Assembly: GCA_019914945.1 (NCBI GenBank)
Contig: CM034103.1
Span: forward strand, 4,154,001 to 4,218,000
DNA: 64,000 nt
Source of the DNA: Typha latifolia
Lineage: Eukaryota; Streptophyta; Magnoliopsida; Poales; Typhaceae
Direction of reading: 5' to 3'
Positions 35,563 through 47,808 of the stretch are shown here, in pieces (position 1 is the stretch's first letter; the number at the start of each line of letters is the position of its first letter). The notes beneath the pieces were generated by a model. It did no database searches and was not told the DNA's origin. It was given only the letters and a program-made list of their open reading frames with translations. The position numbers and the translations under genes are program-made.

Positions 35563-36550
35563 GAGGGGTCTGTTGAGCAGGTATAATATATGAGCTACTG
35601 AGGCCATTAACATTAGGAATCTTTTTTTGTCATTGTTAGCAAGCAGTCAGTATTGCCTTCAAGGATACAGTAGCTGATCTATTACTAGAGGTAAAGCAAT
35701 CATATATTGAGACAATTATTCTCCAGCGTTTGTCTAGGGTAAATCTGTCTATTATACGTGTAATGATTAAAATAAGGTATTTTTGCATAATTGCTACTGA
35801 AACCTTTTAAAATATTATAATTACCACTATAAATTGCTACTATAGTTAATTTTTAATAAACTCTTTCTAATAGATTATTATAAAGGTTAATAAACACCTG
35901 TCAATAACTAAAATACTCCTCTTAATTAAGTTTAAAATGTTAAAAGTATTTAGCAATAACTTTTGTCTCAAATAATATAAGTTATATTTTGTTGCACTAT
36001 AGTATTAGGTAGATAGCTTTAAACTATTTTTAATAATTTATATAAGGGTAAAATAGTCTTTTTTGGGATCTAAGTTGTGTTTTAATAATTATTAGTTAGA
36101 TTTAACTAATGGAATAGCGTTTTTGAGAGAACACAATGTTTTCTATAATAATTAATTTTTGAGTGGCAATAGTTCAAAATCCTTTAAAATAATAAATAAT
36201 ATATAGATTAAAGTGAGTTTCGTCACTTTTATTAAATCACCCTAACTTTTCTAATTTTAACTTATTCTCCTCTCTTTTCAGCTTTTTATGTTATTATTAA
36301 TTGCCACAATTATCTACTTCCATTAAGCACTTATTACTATTTATCAAAAATGACTTTACTCAAAAGTTTATCACATTTATGCAAGTATGCAACCCTCAAC
36401 TCACCGTTGTCGTCCTTCGATCTTTACAATGTGGACCCCAACCAATTAACCAACTAGCGCTGGCCACACAATTGCCATACTAATTTCGCATACGGATGAA
36501 GTCACATTCAGCGGTTGGAGCAGCAGTTCAAAAGTCCACTCCCACCTATT
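35563..36550. other. RAD1 3' region and downstream spacer
   Basis: Presumably starts with the RAD1 3' UTR. A GCAG-GTATAATA junction at about 35577 could be a donor site in the UTR. From 35740 on it is very AT-rich with no coding domain. Confidence 0.4.
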
Positions 36551-36553
36551 AAA

Positions 36554-36797
36554 TAGACCAAGGGATAATTTTTCTTTTCACTCTTGAATTACTTTTTTTA
36601 TAATAATCTTTCGAACTTTCTTTTAGTATATAATGATCTTTTGAACTATTAAAAATACCTTACTTAATCTCTTTTCACTAGAAGATCATTATATACCAAA
36701 AATAAATATTAAAGAGTCATTATATACAAAAAAATTAGAGTCATTAGTAGAAAATAATAATAGTTTAAGGGGTAAAAGGAAATTATCTTGTAGATTT
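36554..36797. mobile_element. Small MITE-like element, copy 1
   Basis: Begins GGGATAATTTTTCTTTTCAC and ends GTAAAAGGAAATTATC, an imperfect terminal inverted repeat of about 20 bp. It has internal mirrored words (ATATAATGATCTTTTGAACT and AAGAGTCATTATATAC). The same layout occurs at about 51874-52118. No coding content. Borders are approximate and no target duplication was confirmed. Confidence 0.65.
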
Positions 36798-36939
36798 AAA
36801 TATGAAGTTGATTGCATTGGGATGCCATTAATTTTTTTCTATTAAAAGGAGAGCTGCTAAGCGGTTAATTAAACACTGTCAAAGAAATCTTAAGGCATCA
36901 AAAGCGAGAATACCACCGAAGTTGGAGGGAAGCAAGTAT

Positions 36940-39175
36940 TGCTCATTCCCTTAAAAAATAAAAGAATGTTGCCTACCAAAACGGATAGCCCAATCGGTTA
37001 GCATGTTATAAATCCAGCCAACATGAACAATAGAAAAAACTGAAATATAGGATAAAAATTTACATTAGTGAATAATGTCATAGATCACCCATGAGGTCTT
37101 TAGTGTTGTTAATAACATCAACCACAATAATAGAGTTGCCTCTCAAAGTGATTTTTTTTTTCAAAATGGTGTTCTACTACTATGGTGATGCCTTATAAGA
37201 GAGCTAGGGTTTTTGCTTCTATAGCGGAGGCTACTGAGATTGCGCTAGCAAAGATAAAATAAACTTCAGCGTTGTTGTTCCAAGCAATTAGATCAAAGCC
37301 ACTGGACATGTCTAATGGGTTCGAATAATAGAGTTGCCTTTCAAAGTGACTTTTTTTCAAAATGGTGTTCTACTAGTATGGTAATGCCTTATAAAAGAGC
37401 TAGGATCTCTGCTTCTATAGTGGAGGCCACTGAGATTGCGCTAGCAAAGATAAAATAAACTCCAGCGTTGTTGTTTCAAGCGATTATCCCAAAGCCACTA
37501 GACATGTCTAATGGGTTCCAAGATCCATCAAAATTCAGACAGACAAGACACAAGGCATGAGCCTCCCAATGAAGCACATTGTGAGCTGTAGCTCTTTCTA
37601 TCATAGTATTTTATAGTCATTTGCATGGCCATCTATGTCATGTGGTGAGGTTTGCTTTGGATTCATTGGAAGCAAATTTTGTTTCTGGCCTTCTAGAGCA
37701 TCTAGATGGTGGTTATCATTGTAGCCATAAGCTTCCCTTAATCACCCCAAAGGTGACTCCAAACATAATTGCCAATTGACATCCAAGGTAAAAATAATAC
37801 TAAGGTTGTGGGCAATGACCTCTCATACCTCAATAGCATACCTGGAAGGAGCACTTTGGTGGGAACTCTTTCAATTATTTTATAGAGGAAGACTTTTACC
37901 TTGGATTTACTCTTAATTTTCAAATTGATTTCCATTCTAGCTCCATCAATTCAAACTTGAGTCTTAATTGAGTATAGATGAATTTGATTGTAGCTCTCCC
38001 TTTCCGGTCAGGCCACCAAATTTATTTATCCTTAATGGACCCAATCCTAAAGGTTAGGATAGCATTTTTGAGAGTTGACCCAAAGGCGGTACCAATTATG
38101 GGCTTATTCCAACAGCCATTAACGATAAGGTCAGAGACCATAGTTTCATGATTTAAAATAATTGGTATCCATATATAAGGGTTTTCATGCTAAGGGTTCG
38201 ACAATGATCCAAAGATCCTTGAAGATGCTAATCTTAAATAGTGCCATCACCCAGCAATTGTTTAATACCCTCTTTCATGTTACAAATGACGATCTGTAAA
38301 GCTCTCCAAGCCTAGGAAGTACCTTTAAGCTTGGCGACTCAGTAGTCCAAAATCCAATATTTATATTTCATGATGTTCACCCAAAATGCTGAATTATTGT
38401 TTAGAAACTTAAAAACATATTTTTTTTCACCAAAAAAAATAGCAAGACCACCCTCAAATTTAGGTCTAGTGACCTTAGACCAATTGACAAGGTGCCAACA
38501 TTTTTTATTTTTGCCCTTTTCCCATAGGAACTCTCTCGCAAGTTTAGTCACTTGGCCTAGAATATAATCTAAAACCCACGAACAAGCAAGCCAATAATTC
38601 GGAATAGATATCATGGTGGAGTTTATTAAGATTTGTCTACCCAAAAATGACAAAGTATCTCGCATCCACCTAACCAGCTTATTGGCCATCCTATTGATAA
38701 TCTCTTACAAGAATGCGACTAGGAGATATTTGAGCACCCAAATATACAAAGGGAAACTCACCCATGTCAATGTTAAGGATGTTCACTATAATGCCCTTAA
38801 CAGATGGGGAGGGGGAGGGATAGCACCAAAGTAAACACTAGATTTATTAAGATTAACTCCTTGGTTAGGTGAGGGATAGCAGCACCAAAGTAAACACTAG
38901 ATTTATTAAGGTTAACTTTTTAGTTAATCAATATATTGTACTTATCAAGCACTAGTTTAATAGCTTTTGTCGAAGCTTGGCTAGCTTCAGCCATAATATG
39001 AATAACATCCGCAAATAGTAAGTGATTAAGGTCAGACTAATCAGTGCCCATAGAGAAACCTCTCAAGTTTCCTCGTACATTTTCCTCATTAAGGAGAAAA
39101 GAAAGGATTTGGGAGCAGATGATAAATAAGTACGGGGACAAGGGATCACCTTGTCGAATGCCATAATGAGGGTCA
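36940..39175 (-). mobile_element. LINE ORF2 remnant (reverse transcriptase, zf-RVT, RNase H)
   Basis: Minus strand. Near 39160-38950 it reads DPLSPYLFIICSQILSFLL and LNHLLFADVIHI, the LINE reverse transcriptase (the catalytic FADD reads FADV). The 116-codon frame 38689-38339 carries MANKLVRWMRDTLSFLGRQI and HLVNWSKVTRPKFEGGLAI, the conserved post-RT segment. About 37500-37130 reads as an RNase H domain (AWNNNAGVYFIFASAISVAS). Stops, frameshifts and the changed FADD show it is dead. A tandem duplication affects the RNase H part. Confidence 0.85.
37129..37520. repeat. Tandem duplication of about 200 bp inside the LINE
   Basis: 37129-37321 and 37331-37520 are near-identical (both run from GAGTTGCCT(C/T)TCAAAGTGA through ATTGCGCTAGCAAAGATAAA to GACATGTCTAATGGGTTC). 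A second, smaller duplication of about 56 bp is at 38817-38920 (CACCAAAGTAAACACTAGAT twice). Confidence 0.9.
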
Positions 39176-40119
39176 CGAGCCCACACGGCACGTGCAATGC
39201 ATAAGGCAACCTAGTTAATTATCAACGATCAAATAAATCATATATCAATATCATAATTTAATCATTAATATCTAAACTATGAATGACTAACATAATGGTA
39301 TCAACAAAATACTAATAACCTTAATAGGACCTCACATAAGCTACAATATATCATTAAGAGCATCTCACTATTATATATATACAATAGTTATATACACATA
39401 ATACATTAAATATAAAGTTGTATATTTATAGTAACAACAAGAATATAAATAACATTGTAAAAAGAATGATACATTATATAATATCAACTCATCTAACATA
39501 TCACACTAACAATACTCTACTCCTCAAACACTAGCAAGGTCCCTAGAGGAGCATCCCTCTCAATCTGTTCAACTAGTTTTCTTTTTTTGAAATAAAAAAT
39601 AAGGTCATGAGCTAAAGGCGGAGTGAATAGATTTTACTTTAAATCAGTGATTCCAAACAAAAGGTAAATTTATATATTAAATTATATGAATCAGAAATAA
39701 GCATTATGCCATGAATGAGTATATAAATATATTATCAATAATATATAAATATATAACAGATATCCTAATATAACTTATCAAATATATAATTTTATATATG
39801 CATAAATCTCTAGTCATACCATTATCATAGCACTCTCAAATATAACATGAATGATGCATGTTGACCATGACCATGCTATGATATCACATGCAACTACGTA
39901 TGATTCATGATGACTACTCGATAATTAGATATATTATATGATAATAGAATCATATACATCTCCTAATATCTTTGTTGTCAATATTATCTCTGAATAACAT
40001 CATAATAATCAATTACCTTCGCCATATCTAGTAGTCGGTCTCATAAACCTATCCGAAGGCTTAATCACCCACCATCAATTATATGTATATATCAATCATC
40101 TATCCAAAGCAGTGTACTA

Positions 40120-40380
40120 ATTTAGCTGATAGAAAGTATGTTGGATACCCAACATCTTAATAATCATTATATCATATAGCTAACCATCGCATATAGTGAG
40201 TAATGTATATAACATTCTAACCCTCGCATATAACAAGCAATGTATATACCATATAACTAACATTCGTCTCTAGCGAGCAATATATATCATATAGCTAACC
40301 CTCATATATAGAGAGAGAAATATATATACCATAAAACTAACTCCCGCCTCTAGCTAGCAATGTACATTATATAATAATAT
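40120..40380. repeat. Degenerate tandem repeat of about 45 bp
   Basis: The phrase TAACCCTCGCATATA...AGCAATGTATATA(C)CATAT(A) recurs about five times with substitutions inside the LTR-like repeat. Confidence 0.65.
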
Positions 40381-40754
40381 ATATATCTAGTATCTTTATG
40401 CTTTCTATCAATTACTCAACTATATTATTTTTATAATTTTCTCTTAAGTGATAGATAATATGTATTTATTCAGTACTATAAAAAGTCATATATATTAGGA
40501 ATTTAGGTGGTAAAAAAGATAAAAAGAATATGATTCAATGTATTTTCTAATTCTATGACCATCACATGTTTGCTCATAATTCAAATCAACTCGACCAATA
40601 AACTATGCACAATATCCATCTTTAATCATTTCTATATCATACACATACTCATTTCTAAGGTCAACCTAATAAATGAATGATGAAAATATGCTCATTTGAA
40701 TCAGCTCTATACATATGATCATAAAATTATGCTGAAAGCTAAAGTAGAATATGT

Positions 40755-40832
40755 ATATATAATATATAATATATAATATATAATATATAATATATAATAT
40801 ATAATCTATAATATATAATATATAATATATCA
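40755..40832. repeat. (TATAATA)n microsatellite
   Basis: Run of ATATAATATATAATATATAA with one interrupting CTA near 40806. Confidence 0.9.
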
Positions 40833-41641
40833 TAATATAAGAAAGCTCTCTAGGAGATAAGACTACTCATCATAAATGTAAATACTAGATAATCATCTTT
40901 CACATTTGCTACATCGACGATCAACCCTCATTAGCAAGGTCCACGAGGTTTTGAATAAGGGAACTGAGATCTGAAATTATTTATAACATATAATATTAGT
41001 CTTTTCACTAATTATAATTAATTCGACTGCAAAATAATTTCTCATTATAATCACATATTATTAATTTGTCCTAAATATCCTATTTGATTTATAATCGATA
41101 TTTCATCCTCATATTACCACTAATTACTATACTTGTTTTATTATTTATTAATTAAAATATATAATGATATTCCAAAACATAAACATTTGACTACTGTTCC
41201 TTTGATATATATCAAAATGAAATAAATTAATGTAAGTACCTGCATATAAGTATATATAAATATATGTTTGTTTATAAGTATATTAAATCACTCTATAATG
41301 TTATAGAGATAATGTCCAAATATACAAGTATTTAGAACCAAATTAATTTAACCTCAATAATAATTATACCTAACTAGGATTAATGTAGTAATTATATTAC
41401 ATGTATTTTGCTAATCATGGTATAACTAAATTAATTTATGAAAAAATAATAATATAAATTAGTTATAATAATTAAATTACTAATCATCATAAATAATTAA
41501 ACTAAAATTATAAACCTCCTGGTGCTAAACAATGCTAGGCTTGGCCCAACATTGTAACCCACAAATGAGGAGGAAGAACTATGAAAGACCGGAAGAAAGA
41601 AGAGAAGGGGCGGCTCAATTCCCTATCGACCCCGAGCTTAG

Positions 41642-41673
<32 letters not shown>
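41642..41673. repeat. (GA)n microsatellite
   Basis: About 16 GA units, followed by further purine-rich sequence to about 41850. The frame 41532-41834 over it is repeat-driven and not called a gene. Confidence 0.9.
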
Positions 41674-41677
<4 letters not shown>

Positions 41678-41919
41678 AGAGGAAGGTAGAGACATAGAGA
41701 AAAAAGGGAAGAGAGAGAAGCTCATCAACACGAGGAGGGTCAATGGCAGCTCTTCTCGATGGTCTGAGCTAGGCGAAGGAATTAGAGGAAGAGAGAGAAA
41801 TGAGAGAATGATAGAGAAAGAAAGAGAAAATTAGAGAGAGAGGGAGAGCTAGGGTGGTGGTGTGGCGGCGACTAAGTGGCCAATGGGCTTAGTCTCACTT
41901 CCACGTGTGAAAAAATTTA

Positions 41920-42640
41920 TACTTACTAAAAATTTTCATACATATTCTTATTTGTATGTATATCCCTCAAAACTTTTGTATGGATACTATTGGACTTAAC
42001 TAACAGATAAATTTTAAAATAATATAGACATAGAAAGATAAAAATATCATTATTTTAATTTTTATAAATTTTTCTTAGTTAATGGTTTGTTTTATTATTT
42101 TATATTAAATTATTGAGATTTAACTTGAAAAGTAACTACATAGATATCTATGCAAATAATATATACTTTGAAGGATATACATATAAATAGTCAAATTTAG
42201 AGATATATACAAGCAAATAGTGGATTTTCTTAAGAGTGTACATGCAAAAAAATATATGATGATATACTGACTCTTTCCTTCTTACAAAAAAAAATGATTT
42301 TTTTGCATGTACATCCTTCTATAATCTCTTATTTGTATTTATACCCCTCCAAAGTTGATATTCACATTATATCTCTTAAAACATTTGATTTTTAAATAGA
42401 TACCCCTTAAAAATTTTATTTTCTTTATGAATACCTCTCACATTTAAGTCATTAAATTAACTATAAATAACAGAAATACTATTGTTTTTATTTATTTTAT
42501 ATTCATTTAAAGTATTTATGTCTCTTCATCTACTAAATTACTAGGCATTTAACTATGGGTTTGGAAAAGTATATAAACAAATATAAATTTAAAAAGGTAC
42601 ATACGTAAATAAAGCTTTAAGAAATTTTCTTTTCGATAAA
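41920..42640. repeat. Pair of related AT-rich inverted-repeat (MITE-like) segments
   Basis: About 41920-42260 and about 42290-42640 share TTATTTGTATGTATA(T)CCCTC-type words on their left sides and reversed counterparts on their right sides (GTGTACATGCAAAAAAAT near 42236; GGTACATACGTAAATAAAG near 42597). Each looks like a small element with inverted ends, sitting next to each other. Borders are not sharp. Confidence 0.5.
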
Positions 42641-42649
42641 CCATATCAG

Positions 42650-43136
42650 TAGACTTAACACTCCTGAGAAAAATATACCTCTAATATTTATATAAAAAAT
42701 AAAAACTCATAAATCATAATGATGAACTAATACGACTTAGGCCGGAGAGATGACCTAAGGTAGGAAATTCTAATCACATAAAAGTTTCCCGACAATAAAA
42801 AATGATGGGTATAAAGTCTCATATAAAAACCAAAGGCAAAGATCTCTCCACCGCACCTAATTAACAAGCAAGGAAAGTACACCTTTTTGGACTAACGCAT
42901 ACCTACTACGAATCCTTATTTATGTTATGTTGCATGATTTGGACTAGACATCATATCTTGTTTGTTTCTTGGAAGGAAACTCTTTTTTAAAGCAGTTGAA
43001 CCAGCCGCTAAATATATTCAATATCTAAAACCAACAAAAATCTTACACCTATTTGATAAAATCTGGAATGGGGTATTTTGTTTAGGTATCAACCTTCTAG
43101 ACTTTGGCTACTTGCTGATAAATGAACAGTATCTGG
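42650..43136. other. Spacer, no gene recognised
   Basis: A 61-codon frame at 42962-43147 has no resemblance I can name. The rest is AT-rich. Confidence 0.4.
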
Positions 43137-43144
43137 CTTCCATG

Positions 43145-43680
43145 TAGGGGTGAAAATGGATTGGATAGTGTTCAACCCATATCCGGATCCATATTTTTAG
43201 TCCGGATACAGATATTGGATGGATAGCAAAATTTAAAACAATATCCTAACTAAACGGATACGGATATTGATTGAATTTAAAATAATTATAATATTTTATT
43301 TAGATATAATTAATACAAAATTATTAAGAGTTTTACGACAAATAATTTTTTTGTATGTCAAATTTATAAAATTAGAGAAATTAATCTCTATAAATAATAT
43401 ATAGCGTATTATTAGTAACAATATTAATATTTACTATTTAAATAAGCAAACTAAAAACTGTAAATTATTTAAAAAATATGCCGGGTAAACGAATATCCGA
43501 TATCTATATCCGAATCCGAATCCGAAAAATATATCCAACCGTATCCGAATCCGTATCCAAATTTTTTTTAAAATTTATATCTGTATCTGAATCCGTATCC
43601 GAATCGGATAGAAATATTTTATCCTAATCGGGTCAGATAGCGGGTCGGATCAGAGTTAATCCGACCTGTTTTCACCCCTA
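43145..43680. mobile_element. hAT-type MITE (Ac/Ds-like ends) with 8-bp target-site duplication
   Basis: Ends TAGGGGTGAAAA and TTTTCACCCCTA form a perfect 12-bp terminal inverted repeat of the Ac/Ds kind. It is flanked on both sides by the same 8 bp, CTTCCATG (43137-43144 and 43681-43688), the hAT target-duplication length. Inside, ATCCGAATCCG and GGATACGGATA words are repeated many times near both ends, like the subterminal transposase-binding repeats of hAT elements. At 536 bp with no transposase frame it is non-autonomous. Confidence 0.93.
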
Positions 43681-43688
43681 CTTCCATG

Positions 43689-44839
43689 TATCATGTTAAT
43701 AAAGAGCAATGATTCGATACTAACCAATTACTTATTAAAAATAATTTTTATCTATTGATAAATTAAAGGGTATATAAGATATATTATATATGTGACTAGA
43801 TTAATTGATAAAATAATTAGAAGTTAAGTATTTTCTTATTGCTTATCCTTATAATCGTTTTCTTAATAATAGGAGTGTTAACTTCTACAAATTTATTATT
43901 ATTTTTATCTTTTATAAATAAAAAATAGATAGTTAAGAAAGAGAAATACAATATGACTAATTTATCCTTATAATTTAGAAAAGTGACCAGTTATTTAATA
44001 TCATTTAATTTCAACCGTTTGATTAGGAGAGAGAAATTAATAGTTTGCTATTGAATCATTTGTCGACTCATATACTATATATCATTAGATAGAGGTACTG
44101 AGTACATTGTTCTTTTTGTAACTACTATATAAAAGGATGTCATTATCCTAGCATTATCTCACTCCATTCCCCTCTTTGTTGCTTCCATGACTCATATAAA
44201 TATAAGTTTTCCTTTAAACTAATCCCTCAAAAAATGTTGTTAGTTTCTGCATGGATACCTTTAACAACTAATCAATTAGTTAAATTTGTAAACTTTTGCT
44301 AGTGAAACCAAAAAGAAACTTCATTTATTTATTTATTTATTATTTAATTATATCTGTTTATTTTTATTTGTTAATGATATTATGTGAGTAATGTGTGATC
44401 AATTTTAAACATTTTAAAGATTATTCTTAAAAGGGGAAATGTTTATTTAAAGTTATCATTCGAAATAGATAAAAAGGATGAGAGATCATAAACCGTTAAG
44501 AGGATAAAATATTATAAAATATAAATACGAGAATTTATAGAAAAATTAGCAATAATTCATATATATATTGTAATTAAGTCTGTTATAAATAATATGCATT
44601 CAGAGATAGAAAATCGAAAATAAAGATGATGGGGTATCTTTTTCCCTCTTTATTTCACAACTATTACTATCAAATAATGCCACTAGTAAAGAGTAATATG
44701 TGGGCAAATAGCATTATTCATATAATATATTCAGAGGTACAAAATTCCAAAATAAATATTAGCGGTAGTCGTCTCCATCAATGGCCAACTAACACTGTAA
44801 ATAATCTTCCAGACCAACAAAACCCTGCCCTTCTCTTCG
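43689..44839. other. AT-rich upstream region of the methyltransferase-like gene
   Basis: No coding domain. AT-rich with ordinary low-complexity stretches. The sequence becomes C/T-rich only in the last ~60 bases before the next gene. Confidence 0.5.
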
Positions 44840-44885
44840 GCTCTTCCTCTCCCTCTCCCTCTCCCTGACTCCTCTCTCTCTCTAC
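44831..44885 (+). promoter_or_regulatory. Pyrimidine-rich leader (Y-patch-like) before the methyltransferase start
   Basis: CTCTTCGGCTCTTCCTCTCC and CTCTCTCTCTACGAGCC immediately precede the ATG. C/T-rich patches at this place are common in plant core promoters and leaders. No clear TATA box was seen. Confidence 0.5.
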
Positions 44886-44890
44886 GAGCC

Positions 44891-45847
44891 ATGAAACCTC
44901 GTCTCCCACCCCTTCCATCTTCATCTCCTCCCCTCTCCCCCACCTCCTATCCCAAACTCATTACGCAAACCACCATTTCCCTCCTCCTCTTCTCCCTCGG
45001 ATACACTCTCGGCTTCCTCTCCTCCTCCTCTTCCTGTCCTCCTCCCTTCTCTTCTCCATCCCAATCCGATTCCAACTCCACCATTCCATACCTATCAGTA
45101 GATCTCTTCCGCTTCCGCACCAAGTGCGCCGACCCGATCCCCCAGTCCTCGATCCTCTCCACGATCCTAAACAATTCTTTCGACGGCGCCTCGCCGTTCT
45201 TGGGCTTCCCCTCTCCGGAGACTTCTTCGCTTATTCTCCCGCCGCGATCCAACCCCCGGGGCTGGGGCTCCACCGGCGCCGTCTTCCGCGATCTAATCGA
45301 ATCCCTCCGCCCCTCCACCATCATCGAGCTCGGCTCCTTCCTCGGGGCCTCTGCCCTCCACATGGCCGCCGTCACCCGCGGCCTCTCCCTCCCCACCCTC
45401 ATCCTCTGCATCGACGACTTCCGGGCATGGCCCGGCTTCCGTCGACGCCTCCGCCGCGACGTCCCTCCAAGCCGTTGGGGCGATTCCCTCCTCCTGCCAC
45501 AGTTCATGGCCAACGTCGCTGCCGCGGGGGAGGCCTCGAGGGTCGTGCCGCTGCCGTTCTCCACGGCGGCCGCGCTCGCGGCGCTCTGCGACTGGGGAAT
45601 CTACGGCGACCTCATCGAGGTGGACGCGGGACACGACTTCCACTCGGCGTGGGCGGACATTAATCGGGCGTACGCGATTTTGCGGCCCGGCGGGGTATTA
45701 TTCGGCCACGACTACCATACAATCGCCGATAACCGAGGGGTGCGACGTGCCGTGACCCTATTCGCTAAGGTCAAGGGGCTCCAGGTGCGGGGCCACGGTG
45801 AGCACTGGGTCCTCTCGGCCAAGCCTCTTAACGAGTCTCTTTGGTAA
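44891..45847 (+). CDS. Membrane-anchored SAM-dependent methyltransferase-like protein, 318 aa, intronless
   Basis: Single uninterrupted frame of 318 codons, very GC-rich at third positions against AT-rich surroundings, which supports a real monocot gene. Residues about 23-43 (LITQTTISLLLFSLGYTLGF) form one membrane helix after a proline/serine-rich N-tail, suggesting a type II membrane protein, possibly Golgi. A class I methyltransferase fold follows: motif I IIELGSFLGASALHMA at about 144-159 (usual E.G...G.S), CIDDF at 173-177 in the place of the acidic ribose-binding loop, and GDLIEVDAGHDFHSAWADIN then LRPGGVLFGHDYH at about 239-276, as in the Methyltransf_24 type. The substrate cannot be told. 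The start is the first ATG, just after a pyrimidine-rich leader. The long minus-strand and shifted frames over it are shadows of the GC-rich coding strand. Confidence 0.9.
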   Translation: MKPRLPPLPSSSPPLSPTSYPKLITQTTISLLLFSLGYTLGFLSSSSSCPPPFSSPSQSDSNSTIPYLSVDLFRFRTKCADPIPQSSILSTILNNSFDGASPFLGFPSPETSSLILPPRSNPRGWGSTGAVFRDLIESLRPSTIIELGSFLGASALHMAAVTRGLSLPTLILCIDDFRAWPGFRRRLRRDVPPSRWGDSLLLPQFMANVAAAGEASRVVPLPFSTAAALAALCDWGIYGDLIEVDAGHDFHSAWADINRAYAILRPGGVLFGHDYHTIADNRGVRRAVTLFAKVKGLQVRGHGEHWVLSAKPLNESLW

Positions 45848-47808
45848 TTAATGTAATTTTTGTACCATAATTATGGTATTAAAAGTTATATATATAAGTA
45901 TACAGAATAGTGCGTGTAATAAAGAATACATAATAGAAAGTGGGGAGAAATCATAACAACCATCTTGATAACAATTTGTCCTGTTTGCTTGCTTTTTTTA
46001 TTTTTTATTTTTATTTTTATTTTTATAGATTACGTGATATTGGCTGCTGTTTAATTAGCGTTGTCTCATTTGATCTAGATCATTTGGTGCATGTTTTTTA
46101 ATCACTTATTTATTTAAATAGTCCATCTATGAAAGAGAAAAAGATGTAATGGTTGATTAATTTATGATTAGCAGGATACTTACATCTTACTCATTTATCT
46201 GCAATTGATTTGGGGGTTGGGAAAGAAACAGGTGAAATGCTTTGTGTCTGATAGACTGATACAGTTGAGATGTCATTGACAAAGAATGAAAATATAGATT
46301 TAAAGATATTGTGGATCTAATTAATGATTATTTTTTTTTAGAAAATTTGCATTCAACTCTACATCATTTGATGTATTTGGAGTTCATAAGATCTACTAAC
46401 TGAATTTAACTAAACTTCTCTAAATTTAAGTTAAATGTACTAAGGGAAATACAATTACCCAGCTTAAACTCATTTTCACACTAGAAATTCATTTCCTCTA
46501 TAATGGGCATGTAGTATAAAGGAAATAAACATACACCGTCAAAGCCTAAATTCTTCTAACATCAAAGCTACCTCACTCTAGCGGCTATTAAATTTGTGTT
46601 ATTAAATTCAATTAAATTATGTATTCATTTGGGCAAGCACAAACTCTCTTATACATGCATCTTAACTTAACCCAAATTATATGAGTCAAATAGACCCAAA
46701 TCAAAATGACTTATTACATAGGTTTATTGAACTAATACAAATAAGTACAAATATTAAATTAGGTTAATTTGATACCACAAACTTAATAGCTCACTTTGAA
46801 ACCTAGAGAATGAGTCATTTGACATTCTTCACTTGCACCAGCTCGATGAGAGCAGATAACTTCACATGTTGCTATATTTATATTGTTACATGAATATCCA
46901 CTACTATTACTCTCTAATAATTTATACAATGATATCTTTTGTGATGGCTACTATACTACTTTACTATTCTACTTTTCTCGATGAGCTCATATTAAGTACC
47001 ACCACTTTTTTTTTATAAAACCTCAACTCTCCTTAGTTGATTTTTTTTTTGGAGTTCATCCCTAACTTGGTGTCCATGTTTAGAGAACTTTCCTCCGTGC
47101 AAATTAAATTTATGACTAAATAATTCTAAATTTTTATACAATGTGGATAATAAAATAATAGTTTTATCATCATTTATCCATCTCTATTTTATCGTAGAAG
47201 ACCTTAGGAACTCGTTTGAACAATCTTCTCTTTATAAAGAACTAATTGGCAATAAATGGGGTTTGGTACATGCACTCTAACTTTGTCTTTCTTTAATAGA
47301 TATCTTATTTGATTTTCTATCTATAAAATAAAGTATCATAGTTGACCTTATAGATTTAGCAGATATGAATATTAAACCTTCAAATCTCAAATTTCTTCTT
47401 CATCAAGTTTCTCTATCTTAATTTGACTTTCACTATTGAGGCAATTCTTTGAACATCTTGCACTCAAATCATAAAGCTCTAATATCTTTTATAGGAAATG
47501 ATAACTAATTTCTCTTCCACTAGGACCAAAATACTTTTAACATGAAATTACTTAGCTTAAGCGAAATCTATATCCAAGATGTGCAAGAACATATAAAAAG
47601 ATTAAAAAGCCTAAGAAAAAAAGCTATAAGCATAACTACAATACAAAAATATATGTGGTTCACCAACATTGGACTTGTCCACTGTTATAAAGAAGAATAA
47701 ATTCACTATTAATTGGAGAAACTTTACAAAGAGAAATATTTGAGTTTACTTCTATAAAAATTACAAGAATGATAAGGGGCTCCTTCCCATAAAATGTCAC
47801 CATCTCCT
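45848..47808. other. Intergenic region downstream of the methyltransferase gene
   Basis: The first ~200 bases presumably hold its 3' UTR. The rest is AT-rich with no coding domain; no repeat with clear ends was found. Confidence 0.45.

Larger units (their letters stand above)
39178..41950 (-). mobile_element. Solo-LTR-like repeat related to 16880-19010
   Basis: Starts with CCCACACGGCACGTGCAATG, the counterpart of CCCACACAGCACGCGCGGTG at 16913. It continues collinearly with 17000-18560 (AATCAGTGATTCCAAACA at 39645; ATGATGCATGTTGACCATGA at 39850), then a GA-rich block at 41640-41850, as in the other copy at 18660. If the GC-rich end is the LTR 3' end, as at 19013, this copy reads on the minus strand. 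No coding domain. It directly abuts the LINE at about 39175. Confidence 0.65.

Noticed and set aside
41532..41834. 100-codon plus-strand frame
   Set aside because: Mostly a GA-repeat translation within an LTR-like repeat; no domain.
44947..45564. Long minus-strand frame (205 codons) and other frames overlapping the methyltransferase
   Set aside because: Arg/Glu- or Pro/Arg-rich shadow frames caused by the GC-rich coding strand; no domain, and the plus-strand frame has clear methyltransferase motifs.
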